Virus record (IMG/VR): IMGVR_UViG_3300046385_000083
Span: 1-41,690 of that record
Source of the DNA: a virus
Length of the DNA: 41,690 bases
Strand: one strand, 5' to 3'
A model generated the notes under the pieces. It searched no databases. It saw nothing but the letters and a program-made list of their open reading frames with translations, and was not told where the DNA came from. Below, piece by piece: positions 25,130 through 32,368 of the stretch. Every line of letters starts with the position of its first letter. The first letter of the stretch is position 1. The translations under genes and the position numbers were made by a program.

Positions 25130-25885
25130 CTAGTCTTCTAAGTCAAACAATTCATCATCTCCTGATGTATCAAATGGATCTTCAGCATCTGCATCTGTAG
25201 CAAATTCATCATCTTCGTCAATACCTTCATTCAATGCATTGCTCTCTTGAGTAATACGATTGTCTTTCTTGATATGAACTGCAGCATTGAATTGAGTCAC
25301 AAGATCTCCTTCTAAAGCAAATGGAATTGCTGCCTCACGGTTCTCTGGTAAATACATGTAGTATACCGCGTAACCTTTAGCATTAACTGATTCAGTTGCA
25401 GCAAGACACCATGAGAAGTAAACATCTTTCAATACTTTACTACGCATAACACCAGCAAACATTTCTTGCCATGTGTTAAACTTGCCATCGTTATCTTCTA
25501 ACCATTGCTCTTGTTTAACCAATGTCAATAGTTTTTGCAAGAACTCTAGGATGATGCTAGCATCTGTGATCTCGTATGCTTTCCCTGTTTTCTTACTGAT
25601 ACCACTGCGTGTTTTGATAGGCCAGTTAGAGAACTGAATCTTTTTGATTTGACCTTCATGCTGACCTTTTGATGGATCACCAAATACTTTATCAAATCCT
25701 TCAAAGCCTTCACCCATAGGTTTACCTTCTAACTCAATCCAAATTTTATATTCTGGAACATTTGGATCTTTTGGACTTTTTGATTGCTCAATTGATAAGT
25801 TGTTAATCTTTGCAACAACATTACCTGGTTTTAATTCTTTAGAGACAAAATTTTTCTTTACTCCTTTTGTTGAAATTCCTGACAT
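25130..25885 (-). CDS. Candidate single-stranded DNA-binding protein with acidic tail
   Basis: 251 aa. The body is beta-rich (KPGNVVAKINNLSIEQS...YKIWIELEGKPMG...QIKKIQFSNWPIKTRSG), and the last ~35 residues are strongly acidic, ending DDELFDLED. An acidic, hydrophobic-tipped C-terminus is typical of phage SSBs such as T7 gp2.5 and T4 gp32. The gene lies between the Sak4-like ATPase and the primase, with its own terminator, as expected for an abundant replication protein. No sequence family is securely recognised, so the function is inferred. Confidence 0.6.
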   Translation of the reverse strand: MSGISTKGVKKNFVSKELKPGNVVAKINNLSIEQSKSPKDPNVPEYKIWIELEGKPMGEGFEGFDKVFGDPSKGQHEGQIKKIQFSNWPIKTRSGISKKTGKAYEITDASIILEFLQKLLTLVKQEQWLEDNDGKFNTWQEMFAGVMRSKVLKDVYFSWCLAATESVNAKGYAVYYMYLPENREAAIPFALEGDLVTQFNAAVHIKKDNRITQESNALNEGIDEDDEFATDADAEDPFDTSGDDELFDLED

Positions 25886-25917
25886 GATTTCTTTTTTTAC
25901 TGTTAATAATTAAACTG

Positions 25918-26721
25918 TTACTTTACATATATTTGATCCCAGTGGGTAATCAAATTATCTTTATCATCATACTCACTGATGCAAATTTCTTGGCCATCTA
26001 ATCTTTTGATCTTACACCCTGTTAAGATGTCATCACCTGGTTGGAAATACAAGTAGTTCTTTTTACCTACTCTAGTCATATAAGCAATAGCTTGCGCTGA
26101 TGCTGAAATTGACTGCTTGTTTTTACCAATTAGGTTGATGTCATTGGATGTAAATTCCAGACCGTCCTTCAAAATGTTTACTTCTTTGACGTGTGCAATG
26201 TAAATGATATTATCTGCACATGATTCAATCAAATTTGTAAGTTGTTGAAATGCTTGACGCACATACTGATAGCCAGAACCATTAGGCAAAAACAAAATGC
26301 TTCCGTACTTAAACTTCAAGCTTTTTTGTTTGTTGATTTCTTTTGTTTCCGGATCTCTTACAATCCATGATGCACCCATTGGAGTCTTCATATAAAGCTT
26401 CTCAGCTTCTGGAATACAAAACTCTTCCAACTTAGTAAGTGTATCAATTGTAAGATACGTGTAAGGTTTGTTTGCTTCTTTAATCTTTAACAAGATTTGT
26501 TTCAATGCATTCAAATCTTTAGCAAACATGATCATACCATCTGCGGTCTGAACCTTGTCTTCAAGATTAATTACAAGATTGTTTTCCAATGCAGCAATTG
26601 CTGTTGTCTTACCAATCTTAGGTTTACCAAACACCAATAAAGGACTTGGATTTTTTAGCTTACTTTTGGTAGGCTTTAATGGAAGAATTAATAAGTCTTC
26701 CGCTTTCTGCTCATCACTCAT
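25918..26721 (-). CDS. Sak4-like RecA-fold ATPase (AAA_24)
   Basis: 267 aa from the ATG at 26721. Walker A GKPKIGKTT at 32-40 (K38), Walker B YLTIDTL with D93, then a conserved SGYQYVRQAFQQLTNLIESCADNIIYIAHVKE segment. This is the phage Sak4-type, RecA-core-only NTPase, found beside SSBs and exonucleases and thought to aid single-strand annealing. Here it is directly upstream of the candidate SSB. It lacks RecA's N- and C-terminal domains, as usual for Sak4. Confidence 0.85.
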   Translation of the reverse strand: MSDEQKAEDLLILPLKPTKSKLKNPSPLLVFGKPKIGKTTAIAALENNLVINLEDKVQTADGMIMFAKDLNALKQILLKIKEANKPYTYLTIDTLTKLEEFCIPEAEKLYMKTPMGASWIVRDPETKEINKQKSLKFKYGSILFLPNGSGYQYVRQAFQQLTNLIESCADNIIYIAHVKEVNILKDGLEFTSNDINLIGKNKQSISASAQAIAYMTRVGKKNYLYFQPGDDILTGCKIKRLDGQEICISEYDDKDNLITHWDQIYVK

Positions 26722-26729
26722 GTTTAACA

Positions 26730-27254
26730 CTATTTGTTTCTTACTATTTCATTTAACCATGGCTTCATGCTCACTGGTTTACCTAACAGGATTGCAGCTA
26801 AGTCTCTTATTGTTAATTGACTTATTGGTAAATCCGAATCAGGATCCGGCATATCAAACATTTCCATGGATGCTTCTGCCGCACTCACAACAAACAACTC
26901 TGCTACAGGTATGATATACCTAATGGTATGTGTTGCTGTATGAGGTTCTGTTATTCTGTACTCTGTTGCATAGTGTGGATTAAATTTCCACTTATACAAT
27001 GTTCTTGTTTCATCTTCAGAATCGTAGTCTCTACTAACAAATTCTACATAGATGTCTTCACCTCTTTCTACTTCACTTGGAAAGAAAGATATAACGCGTT
27101 CACCTTTGTCTATATATGCCATCTTAGGGCAAAAATGTGGGGCTGTAATACCCAATTTGTTTAAGGTTGGACGATGATGCTCTAGCAATAAAGCAATCTT
27201 TGTTTTTTTGTCTAGCGTTTCATTTGTTGGAACTTTTTTTGTACTTAGACCCAT
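26730..27254 (-). CDS. Hypothetical protein, 174 aa
   Basis: Unrecognised. N-terminus is basic, the middle is beta-rich (RVISFFPSEVERGEDIYVEFVSRDYDSEDETRTLYKWKF), the end contains a DPDSDLPISQLTIRDLAAILLGKPVS helix motif. It sits between DnaB and the Sak4-like ATPase with abutting ends; the C-terminal segment resembles docking tails of replication-associated phage proteins, though that is weak. Confidence 0.7.
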   Translation of the reverse strand: MGLSTKKVPTNETLDKKTKIALLLEHHRPTLNKLGITAPHFCPKMAYIDKGERVISFFPSEVERGEDIYVEFVSRDYDSEDETRTLYKWKFNPHYATEYRITEPHTATHTIRYIIPVAELFVVSAAEASMEMFDMPDPDSDLPISQLTIRDLAAILLGKPVSMKPWLNEIVRNK

Positions 27255-28249
27255 TAATTTTTAGTTTTTATTGGTTGTTGAATGTCTTGTCCTGGTGTAT
27301 CCATCTCACTGATTAACATGTTATGGAACTCTGCTTTAAAGAAACTCATACCTACTTCACCGTTTCTTGATTTAATCCAATGGAATACTAATGTATTGTC
27401 ATCTTCAATAATAAATCTGTCTGGCCCATAGTATTTGATGAATCTTTTAGCTGGACGATTAATCCCTACAACTAAATCCGCATGTTGTAATAATCCATCA
27501 CCCCCATAAATGTCAGACTCAAGAATGTAGTTACCATACTTACCATTCTCATTACGCTCTGGTCTATCCGTGTCACGGTTCAACTGAGTTAATAATATGA
27601 ATGCAATAGGATACTTCTTCTTGAGTTCGGTACATGTTTCACCTAGGTTGGCTAACATCTCTTGTTTGTTAGCTTCTGTAGTATCCTTGCGGATTAGTAC
27701 GGAGTGGTCAAGGGTAACAATAGTATTCTGATAGACTGTATTACCATCTGGTGTAGTCACTGCAAACTTTTTCATATACTCAAGGATCTCTTGTTTGAAT
27801 TGTTTGACAGTCACTGCTTCATCAATAATATCTATAGGATACTTTGCTGCAGATTTTGCATAGTCGTGACACTTCTTAATCACTGCGTCAGTCACGGTAA
27901 CTCCTTCCTCTTCAGCACTACATAAGTATCTGTATGATTCTTTTGTAACTGATGAGAACTCTCTGATCTTTGATGTCCTACCAAACATCTCCAATTGGAA
28001 TTGCAAAACCCGTATGTTAAGTCCTGGGTTTAGATCAAAACCTTCGCGTACAATCTGGTCAACCATTAATGTTTTTCCAGATGCAGGTCGTGCTCCGATC
28101 ACGGTAATAGTGTTAAACTCAAGACCATTAAGTGTGGCTCTATTAAATTTAGGCCAAGGCGTTTTGTAACTTGAAATGATTCCTTGTTGCTTGCCTTTCA
28201 TGTAATGCAATGCTTCCAGGTAATGGTCTTTGTGGCTTTTCCACTTCAT
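27254..28249 (-). CDS. DnaB-like replicative helicase (SF4)
   Basis: 331 aa ring helicase, RecA-core only. Walker A GARPASGKT at 52-60 (K59), H1a-like QFQLEM, Walker B NTIVTLDH with D181, H3 LLTQLNRDTDRPE at 219-231, H4-like IYGGDGLLQHADLVVGINRP. The usual DnaB N-terminal domain that binds primase is absent or reduced to ~25 residues, so the primase interaction probably differs. It unwinds the fork ahead of PolB. The 28246-28833 gene overlaps its start by 4 bp. Confidence 0.9.
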   Translation of the reverse strand: MKWKSHKDHYLEALHYMKGKQQGIISSYKTPWPKFNRATLNGLEFNTITVIGARPASGKTLMVDQIVREGFDLNPGLNIRVLQFQLEMFGRTSKIREFSSVTKESYRYLCSAEEEGVTVTDAVIKKCHDYAKSAAKYPIDIIDEAVTVKQFKQEILEYMKKFAVTTPDGNTVYQNTIVTLDHSVLIRKDTTEANKQEMLANLGETCTELKKKYPIAFILLTQLNRDTDRPERNENGKYGNYILESDIYGGDGLLQHADLVVGINRPAKRFIKYYGPDRFIIEDDNTLVFHWIKSRNGEVGMSFFKAEFHNMLISEMDTPGQDIQQPIKTKN

Positions 28250-28833
28250 AGGACTTTTGTTTTAAAATATTTCTCTTGTGTGTAGCCTTCATTGTTAACA
28301 ATCTTGTCACAATAGTCAGCCAAATCTGAATGAACAGTTCTTGTTCCATCATCCTTACGGATAAAGTACATTGCTGTACGCATATACATAAAGTTTTTTG
28401 CTCTATACTCTGCAACATACATTGCTGTTGCTTCATGGATAACTCCCCATGAATAGTTATAATTCTCAAAAAACCATTTGAAGTTTGTCTCAATGTTCTT
28501 CTTGTTTCCTCTAGCGTACTTTCCATTAGGAAGCTTAGCTGTAGGGAAGAGTTCAAGGTACGCATCAATGCGCTCACTATAATCCACTCCCATTAGAACA
28601 TCAAGTTTTATTTTCTTTTTTGCTGCAAACAAATCATCAATACTTTCAATGATACGAATAGAATAATCAGTCAACTTTCCATTGGCATATAACTCTGCCC
28701 GTAATGTAGACTTTACTTCTTCATTTATATCTTTGCCAATATAGATTTGATACACCAGTAAGTACTCTTTTATGTTGATTTTGAAGTACTTAATCCTGTC
28801 AAATAAGCTTGTTTGTTTAAGAATTTTTTTCAT
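28246..28833 (-). CDS. Hypothetical protein upstream of DnaB, 195 aa
   Basis: Unrecognised. Contains an alpha-beta N-terminus (KEYLLVYQIYIGKDINEEVKSTLRAELYANGKL) and a helical C-terminal half with aromatic WFFENYNYSWGVIHEATAMYVAEYRAKN. By position it could be a helicase loader or primase-helicase adaptor; no motif proves this. It has the third copy of the CTTTG-N10-AGTATCTTWG motif just upstream, so it may open the 28833-25918 transcript. Confidence 0.75.
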   Translation of the reverse strand: MKKILKQTSLFDRIKYFKINIKEYLLVYQIYIGKDINEEVKSTLRAELYANGKLTDYSIRIIESIDDLFAAKKKIKLDVLMGVDYSERIDAYLELFPTAKLPNGKYARGNKKNIETNFKWFFENYNYSWGVIHEATAMYVAEYRAKNFMYMRTAMYFIRKDDGTRTVHSDLADYCDKIVNNEGYTQEKYFKTKVL

Positions 28834-28843
28834 AGAAAGGCTA

Positions 28844-28868
28844 CTAAGATACTAATAAATTACCAAAG
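28844..28868 (-). promoter_or_regulatory. Candidate phage promoter motif, copy 3
   Basis: Minus strand CTTTG-N10-AG-TATCTTAG, 11 bp before the ATG at 28833. Between boxes there are 12 bp, as in the other two copies; ATTAGTATCTTAGTAG is close to ATTTAGTATCTTTGTAA at copy 2. It would drive the helicase-Sak4-SSB genes. Confidence 0.6.
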
Positions 28869-29462
28869 AATTGCATCAACATGCTGTTTGTTTAACAACT
28901 TGTTTACATTAGTTGATAACATATCGTGTAAAGCTTTAGTGTCATACAACTCACTACTTAACTCTGGTAAAAAGATTTTTGTTCCATCTATTTCTTCAGC
29001 AATTAAGTCAGCATAGTTGCTTGCTTCAAAGCCTACAAAGATGTACACAATATTCTTTTTGTTAGTGATCAAGTAGTCCATAAACTCTACACTAAAAGGC
29101 TTCCAATTTTCAATGTGACTTTTGCCATCACTAGATCCAGTTCTCTCTAAAGGAAAGAACATTACACCTTGCTTTTCTAACTCTTCAATTGGTTGGAAAT
29201 GTTTACCTAGTGTTATCATTCTTTCTTGTGACAGGACAACTACGTTTACATTGGCAAGTTCTACATTGAAGAAGTCTTGGAACCAATCTTTAAGTGGCGG
29301 GCTGAACCTTACTTGTTTTTCTAAGTTGGCTACTAGCTTGCTTAGAAATGATTCAAAGTCTTTTTTATCAAACTCTGACTGTAAAAAGTTTGACCAATCT
29401 AGTATGGAAACTTTTTGTTTCTGCTTGATTATTATATCTTTGACATTAATATTAGAACTCAT
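28860..29462 (-). CDS. Uracil-DNA-glycosylase-fold protein, catalytic residues replaced
   Basis: 200 aa from the ATG at 29462. The family 1 UDG framework is recognisable: WSNFLQSEF, RFSPPLKDWFQDFF, NVVVLSQERM at 73-82, EKQGVMFFPLERT at 96-108, SHIENWKPFSVEF, IVYIFVGFEA at 138-147, IFLPELSS at 163-170. The residues that do the chemistry differ: the GQDPY Asp position reads SQERM, the LLN Asn is Pro104, and the HPSPLS His is Leu165. It therefore probably does not excise uracil and may bind DNA or act as a polymerase accessory, as poxvirus D4 does. UDG-like genes are known in crAss-like replication modules. The alignment is from memory and needs a profile search. Confidence 0.7.
   Translation of the reverse strand: MSSNINVKDIIIKQKQKVSILDWSNFLQSEFDKKDFESFLSKLVANLEKQVRFSPPLKDWFQDFFNVELANVNVVVLSQERMITLGKHFQPIEELEKQGVMFFPLERTGSSDGKSHIENWKPFSVEFMDYLITNKKNIVYIFVGFEASNYADLIAEEIDGTKIFLPELSSELYDTKALHDMLSTNVNKLLNKQHVDAILW
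29415..29442 (+). promoter_or_regulatory. Possible host-type promoter for the plus-strand gene at 29461
   Basis: TATCTTTG (TAnnTTTG) at 29435-29442 lies 18 bp before the ATG, with TTG at 29415-29417 (17-bp spacer, shorter than for the homing genes). Embedded antisense in the UDG-fold gene. Confidence 0.45.
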
Positions 29463-29790
29463 GGATAAAAAAATTGTTAATGTGATTAAAAAAGATGCCA
29501 TTGTAAGCATCGAAGTTTCTGGAGCATATTATGCCCGTGTTTATGATCTTGTCTTTAGATTAATTGACCGTCAACCTGATCCAAAAAAAGCATTAGTTAA
29601 TGTTGATACACAAGGTATATCGCTTACTGTTGATGAAGCTGTGATTCAAACACTTATGATGTTTATGAAGTCAGTTGATGATGTATGTGCTGAAGATTTA
29701 GAAAACCTTACTGTACCACACACATTAGAAATTAAAGACAAGGAGGTTAAACCTGATGAAGAATCTTCTACAGATCTTTCCGAAAGTTAA
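29461..29790 (+). CDS. Isolated plus-strand protein, 109 aa
   Basis: Lone plus-strand gene within the minus block. It starts MDKKIVNVIKKDAIVSIEVS; the body looks like a real folded alpha-beta protein (GAYYARVYDLVFRLIDRQPD...GISLTVDEAVIQTLMMFMKSVDDVCAEDL) with an acidic Ser-rich end. Its ATG shares the CATG palindrome 29460-29463 with the start of the UDG-fold gene, and its 3' end overlaps the convergent gene 29768-30160 by 23 bp. Orientation and own -7 box suggest separate regulation, e.g. early or regulatory expression. Family unknown. Confidence 0.7.
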   Translation: MDKKIVNVIKKDAIVSIEVSGAYYARVYDLVFRLIDRQPDPKKALVNVDTQGISLTVDEAVIQTLMMFMKSVDDVCAEDLENLTVPHTLEIKDKEVKPDEESSTDLSES

Positions 29791-30160
29791 TGTTCAAAAA
29801 GTCACCTATCAAGTACATCTTTTCAATAATGTTTGATAAGCTTTCTTTTGATTGATCGGCAAAGGATGTGTAGTACTTAACACCATCTACATAACGCGTC
29901 ATACCACATTGGTCTTTAATGTCGCGTTTTGTTTTCTTAATGTCTTCACCTGTTTCATCTGATATTTCTTTGATCATGACATGAATCTTTGCCAGCTGAG
30001 CCTTAGTGTTGTTTGGCTCATTTGCTTCAAGCAAACATTCTATTTCATCATCTTCAGAAAGGTTAGCAATAAACTCTTTGAGACGGTGTTTCATTATACC
30101 ATCTTTAGGAGTAAGCTTGCCATTTACTTTTTTAAATTTTATGACACATGTTTTTTTCAT
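29768..30160 (-). CDS. Hypothetical protein, 130 aa, distantly NinB-like
   Basis: Has a segment KAQLAKIHVMIKEISDETGEDIKKTKRDIKDQCGM...SFADQSKESLSNIIEKMYLIGDFLNINF whose layout (short helix that packs, long basic helix, SLSNIIE helix) recalls NinB-type recombination proteins. The resemblance is weak and I would not transfer a function. Basic N-terminus could bind DNA. Confidence 0.65.
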   Translation of the reverse strand: MKKTCVIKFKKVNGKLTPKDGIMKHRLKEFIANLSEDDEIECLLEANEPNNTKAQLAKIHVMIKEISDETGEDIKKTKRDIKDQCGMTRYVDGVKYYTSFADQSKESLSNIIEKMYLIGDFLNINFRKDL

Positions 30161-30666
30161 TCTTCCGGTTGCTTTAGAGATGAGTGAAGTTCAACACCAT
30201 TCATTTCAGCATTAGCTACCATATCCCAAATAGCGTCATAATCTATTCCGCTCATTTCATCTGGATCATCTGGATCATCGTCTTCATCTTTGATTCTACA
30301 TGCATTTATTTCTTCATCTTGAAGATACTGATCATACAAATATCCTTCTGAGTCATAAGTATAGCAACCATATAAATTATTGCCGCTTTCTTCATACTCG
30401 TATGTGAATGTTAAATCAAAGAGCTGAGCAATACGTACCATATCTTGAGGAATTGGAGACCATCTGCTTTCAAATGTTATTGAGCCATCCTCATTGTTAT
30501 TAAGAGTAAACATGTAGCCATCTAATTCTCCTTCTAATCCAAAAAGCAATTGACCTGATCCAGTTTTTTCTTCTTGCTCAACTGTTTTGTCTATTAGTTT
30601 TTTTAGATTCTCTATGTTTTTTTCTTCACCAGAAAATGCAACACTATTCCAACACCAGTTAGCCAT
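30157..30666 (-). CDS. YubB / Api92-like ferredoxin-fold protein (DUF1281 type)
   Basis: 169 aa. The start MANWCWNSVAFSGEEKNIENLKKLI, followed by FESRWSPIPQDMVRIAQLFDLTFTYEYEE and GCYTYDSEG, is the hallmark of the DUF1281/YubB family, a ferredoxin-like fold found in phages and plasmids with no known activity. The C-terminal third is unusually acidic (DEDDDPDDPDEMSG). Cys5 and the Trp residues of the first strand are present. Confidence 0.8.
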   Translation of the reverse strand: MANWCWNSVAFSGEEKNIENLKKLIDKTVEQEEKTGSGQLLFGLEGELDGYMFTLNNNEDGSITFESRWSPIPQDMVRIAQLFDLTFTYEYEESGNNLYGCYTYDSEGYLYDQYLQDEEINACRIKDEDDDPDDPDEMSGIDYDAIWDMVANAEMNGVELHSSLKQPEE

Positions 30667-30693
30667 TACTCTTCAGTTTCTGGGTTAACTGTG

Positions 30694-31188
30694 TTAAGAC
30701 TTAGTGACCCTGTTCTTATTCCCGTAAGGGTGGTACGCACTTGATTTATTCCCAACAAAGACAGGTTCTTCATTGCTGGTCGTTGCTTTAGCCTCAATAT
30801 ACGTTGGTTTATAGAAGCATTCATTGTGTCTTTTCTTTTCATTTTTTTCTGTTAATGGATAAAGATTGTTTTCAATGTAATGTTGAAACTTTTTAAGAAA
30901 ATCTTTGTAATCCATGGGCGGTTTATACTTGCTTTCCAAATAACAAACTGAAGTATGGTTTTTTACATTGATGATCTCTGCTAATTGTTGTAATGTAATC
31001 TGAGGATACGTAGCTCTAGCAATTTTTATTGCATTGACTTTCATTACAACATAGTATAAATCTCTACTGTAAAGCCTGCTGAAATAATTCTTGAGTATCA
31101 TTAAATCAGGATGAGTGGTATACAAATCTTCATTGTATACTTTTTTATCATGTTTATAATACTTTGCATTAATTAGTCCGTGGTTCAT
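30694..31188 (-). CDS. DnaA domain IV-like DNA-binding protein
   Basis: 164 aa from the ATG at 31188. Residues ~50-85 (AIKIARATYPQITLQQLAEIINVKNHTSVCYLESKY) match the helix-turn-helix and signature of DnaA domain IV, where the GRDHTTV-like motif is here NVKNHTSV. No AAA+ ATPase domain precedes it, so it is a stand-alone origin-binding-type domain, possibly recognising DnaA-box-like sites in the phage or host. The C-terminus is basic and disordered. Related proteins are found in some phages. Confidence 0.65.
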   Translation of the reverse strand: MNHGLINAKYYKHDKKVYNEDLYTTHPDLMILKNYFSRLYSRDLYYVVMKVNAIKIARATYPQITLQQLAEIINVKNHTSVCYLESKYKPPMDYKDFLKKFQHYIENNLYPLTEKNEKKRHNECFYKPTYIEAKATTSNEEPVFVGNKSSAYHPYGNKNRVTKS

Positions 31189-31474
31189 TATACATTTGTT
31201 TTTCTGATTCACTAAGTGATTCATAAGTGTATTCAGGTTCTTTGAGCATTTCCTCTTCAGTTTTGTAGTAGGGAACGTCTTTTCTTCCTAAAGTTCTTTG
31301 ATTAACACTTATCTCTGGCATATTGTTTTGTACGAATTTGTGGATTACATACTCAACATCTGAAGCAAAGTAGTTTTTTTCTTCTGATATGTATCTAGGA
31401 GAATAACCTGCCAGATACATTTTGACTACCATTTCTTTTTGTCTTTTTGAGGCTACACGTTTTAATCTTGGCAC
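31169..31474 (-). CDS. Putative helix-turn-helix protein, 101 aa (GTG start)
   Basis: The N-terminal half (SKRQKEMVVKMYLAGYSPRYISEEKNYFASDVEYVIHKFV) has the spacing of a Trp- or transposase-type helix-turn-helix. The C-terminal half is acidic and disordered (KTEEEMLKEPEYTYESLSESEKQ). The GTG start at 31474 overlaps the TAG stop of the upstream gene (TAGTG); an ATG at 31432 is possible but would cut the first helix. Confidence 0.6.
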   Translation of the reverse strand: MPRLKRVASKRQKEMVVKMYLAGYSPRYISEEKNYFASDVEYVIHKFVQNNMPEISVNQRTLGRKDVPYYKTEEEMLKEPEYTYESLSESEKQMYNEPRTN

Positions 31475-31752
31475 TAAGCAATTGTTGGATTTATGATTTC
31501 ATCTACTTGATGCATCATATCTTCTTCTATTGCGTCAATAGGTGCAAACCTTTCTGGATTGAAGTAGTGATATGGAAAACACGTGTCATCTAACTTGATT
31601 TCATCTAGCTCAAAGCCAAATGAGTTGGATGATAGTAAATTCTGTACGCCTACTAAAGTATACACTTGATGCAACTTAATCCATTTTTCTGCTGGAATTT
31701 CCTTTGGCTTATTTGCATCATTGATACAAATAATTTTCATTGGTAAACTCAT
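31474..31752 (-). CDS. Hypothetical protein, 92 aa
   Basis: Phage-type small protein with the pattern MKIICINDANKPKEIPAEKW...YTLVG, a beta-hairpin-like start seen in many small phage proteins of unknown role; the second half has FPYHYFNPERFAPID. ATG at 31752 overlaps the TGA of the 27-residue gene upstream (an M5 start is also possible). Confidence 0.7.
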   Translation of the reverse strand: MSLPMKIICINDANKPKEIPAEKWIKLHQVYTLVGVQNLLSSNSFGFELDEIKLDDTCFPYHYFNPERFAPIDAIEEDMMHQVDEIINPTIA

Positions 31753-31832
31753 AGCGTTTCAAGTATATATACTACACCTGCTACACCTATACCTGCTAAG
31801 AAGTATAGCACTCTTTCATAATTTCTGTTCAT
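31749..31832 (-). CDS. 27-residue single-pass membrane peptide
   Basis: A very short frame, ATG at 31832, TGA at 31749-31751. It begins MNRNYERV, then a hydrophobic stretch (LYFLAGIGVAGVVYIL) with Gly-x3-Gly spacing, and ends ETL. Both junctions are ATGA overlaps: the stop of 31829-32038 with its start, and its stop with the start of 31474-31752. That coupling and the absence of any other frame in the gap support a real gene. The Lys/Arg-poor helix with an N-terminal Arg pair suggests N-in insertion in the cytoplasmic membrane; role unknown. Confidence 0.6.
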   Translation of the reverse strand: MNRNYERVLYFLAGIGVAGVVYILETL

Positions 31833-32038
31833 AGTTTATGTCCGTTTTGAATGTCTGTAAATTCTTCATCAGTTAAATCTTCTAACCAATCAGTAAAGTC
31901 AATATTAAATTGTCCATAGCCATCTTCCATCATCTGTTCCAGATAGTGTCTGAATACATTTGTTATCTTTGGCTTAGTTAAACCTAGTTCATTTAATGTA
32001 ACATAGATGTTGTCTGGTATTTCTAATACTATTGTCAT
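31829..32038 (-). CDS. Hypothetical acidic protein, 69 aa
   Basis: Starts MTIVLEIPDNIYVTLNELG, then charged helices with acidic C-terminus (FTDWLEDLTDEEFTDIQNG). Resembles small ribbon-helix-helix or toxin-antitoxin-size proteins in length only; no family assigned. Confidence 0.65.
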   Translation of the reverse strand: MTIVLEIPDNIYVTLNELGLTKPKITNVFRHYLEQMMEDGYGQFNIDFTDWLEDLTDEEFTDIQNGHKL

Positions 32039-32039
32039 C

Positions 32040-32366
32040 TTACTTATTTATTTGAAGTCTGATTACTTTGTCTAGTAATTGTTCATTGGTCTGCTTGAGA
32101 TCTTTGATTCTGTTCTCCTTATCCTTTATCTGTAACTTTAAGTTGCGATTCTTTAGGATGAGTGCATCTTTCTCATTAGTCTTCATCTCATAGCGTAACT
32201 CAGCAAGCTCTGATTCAAGCACTCCAATTCTAACAGCAAGCTGTCTGTTGTCCTCTTGTAGTTTGCTCACATGGTGACTGGACCATATTAATTTTTCATC
32301 TGCCGTTTGAGGGCGAAGATGCATCAATATTTCTTCTGGTGCATCATTGTTTAATTCATTACTCAT
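32040..32366 (-). CDS. Coiled-coil protein, 108 aa
   Basis: Start ATG at 32366 (the frame extends to a TTG at 32372). Residues ~35-108 form one long coiled coil (LQEDNRQLAVRIGVLESELAELRY and a second run KENRIKDLKQTNEQLLDKVI). No other motif. Function unknown; it overlaps nothing and lies immediately downstream of the ClpS-like gene. Confidence 0.7.
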   Translation of the reverse strand: MSNELNNDAPEEILMHLRPQTADEKLIWSSHHVSKLQEDNRQLAVRIGVLESELAELRYEMKTNEKDALILKNRNLKLQIKDKENRIKDLKQTNEQLLDKVIRLQINK

Positions 32367-32368
32367 GT

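Noticed and set aside
28149-28577. Minus-strand frame of 142 codons overlapping the DnaB gene and its neighbour
   Set aside because: It lies in another frame of two well-supported genes and has low-complexity, unlikely composition.
29122-29460. Upstream extension of the plus-strand gene
   Set aside because: This part is antisense to the UDG-fold gene, which has clear family motifs; the ATG at 29461 is the sensible start.
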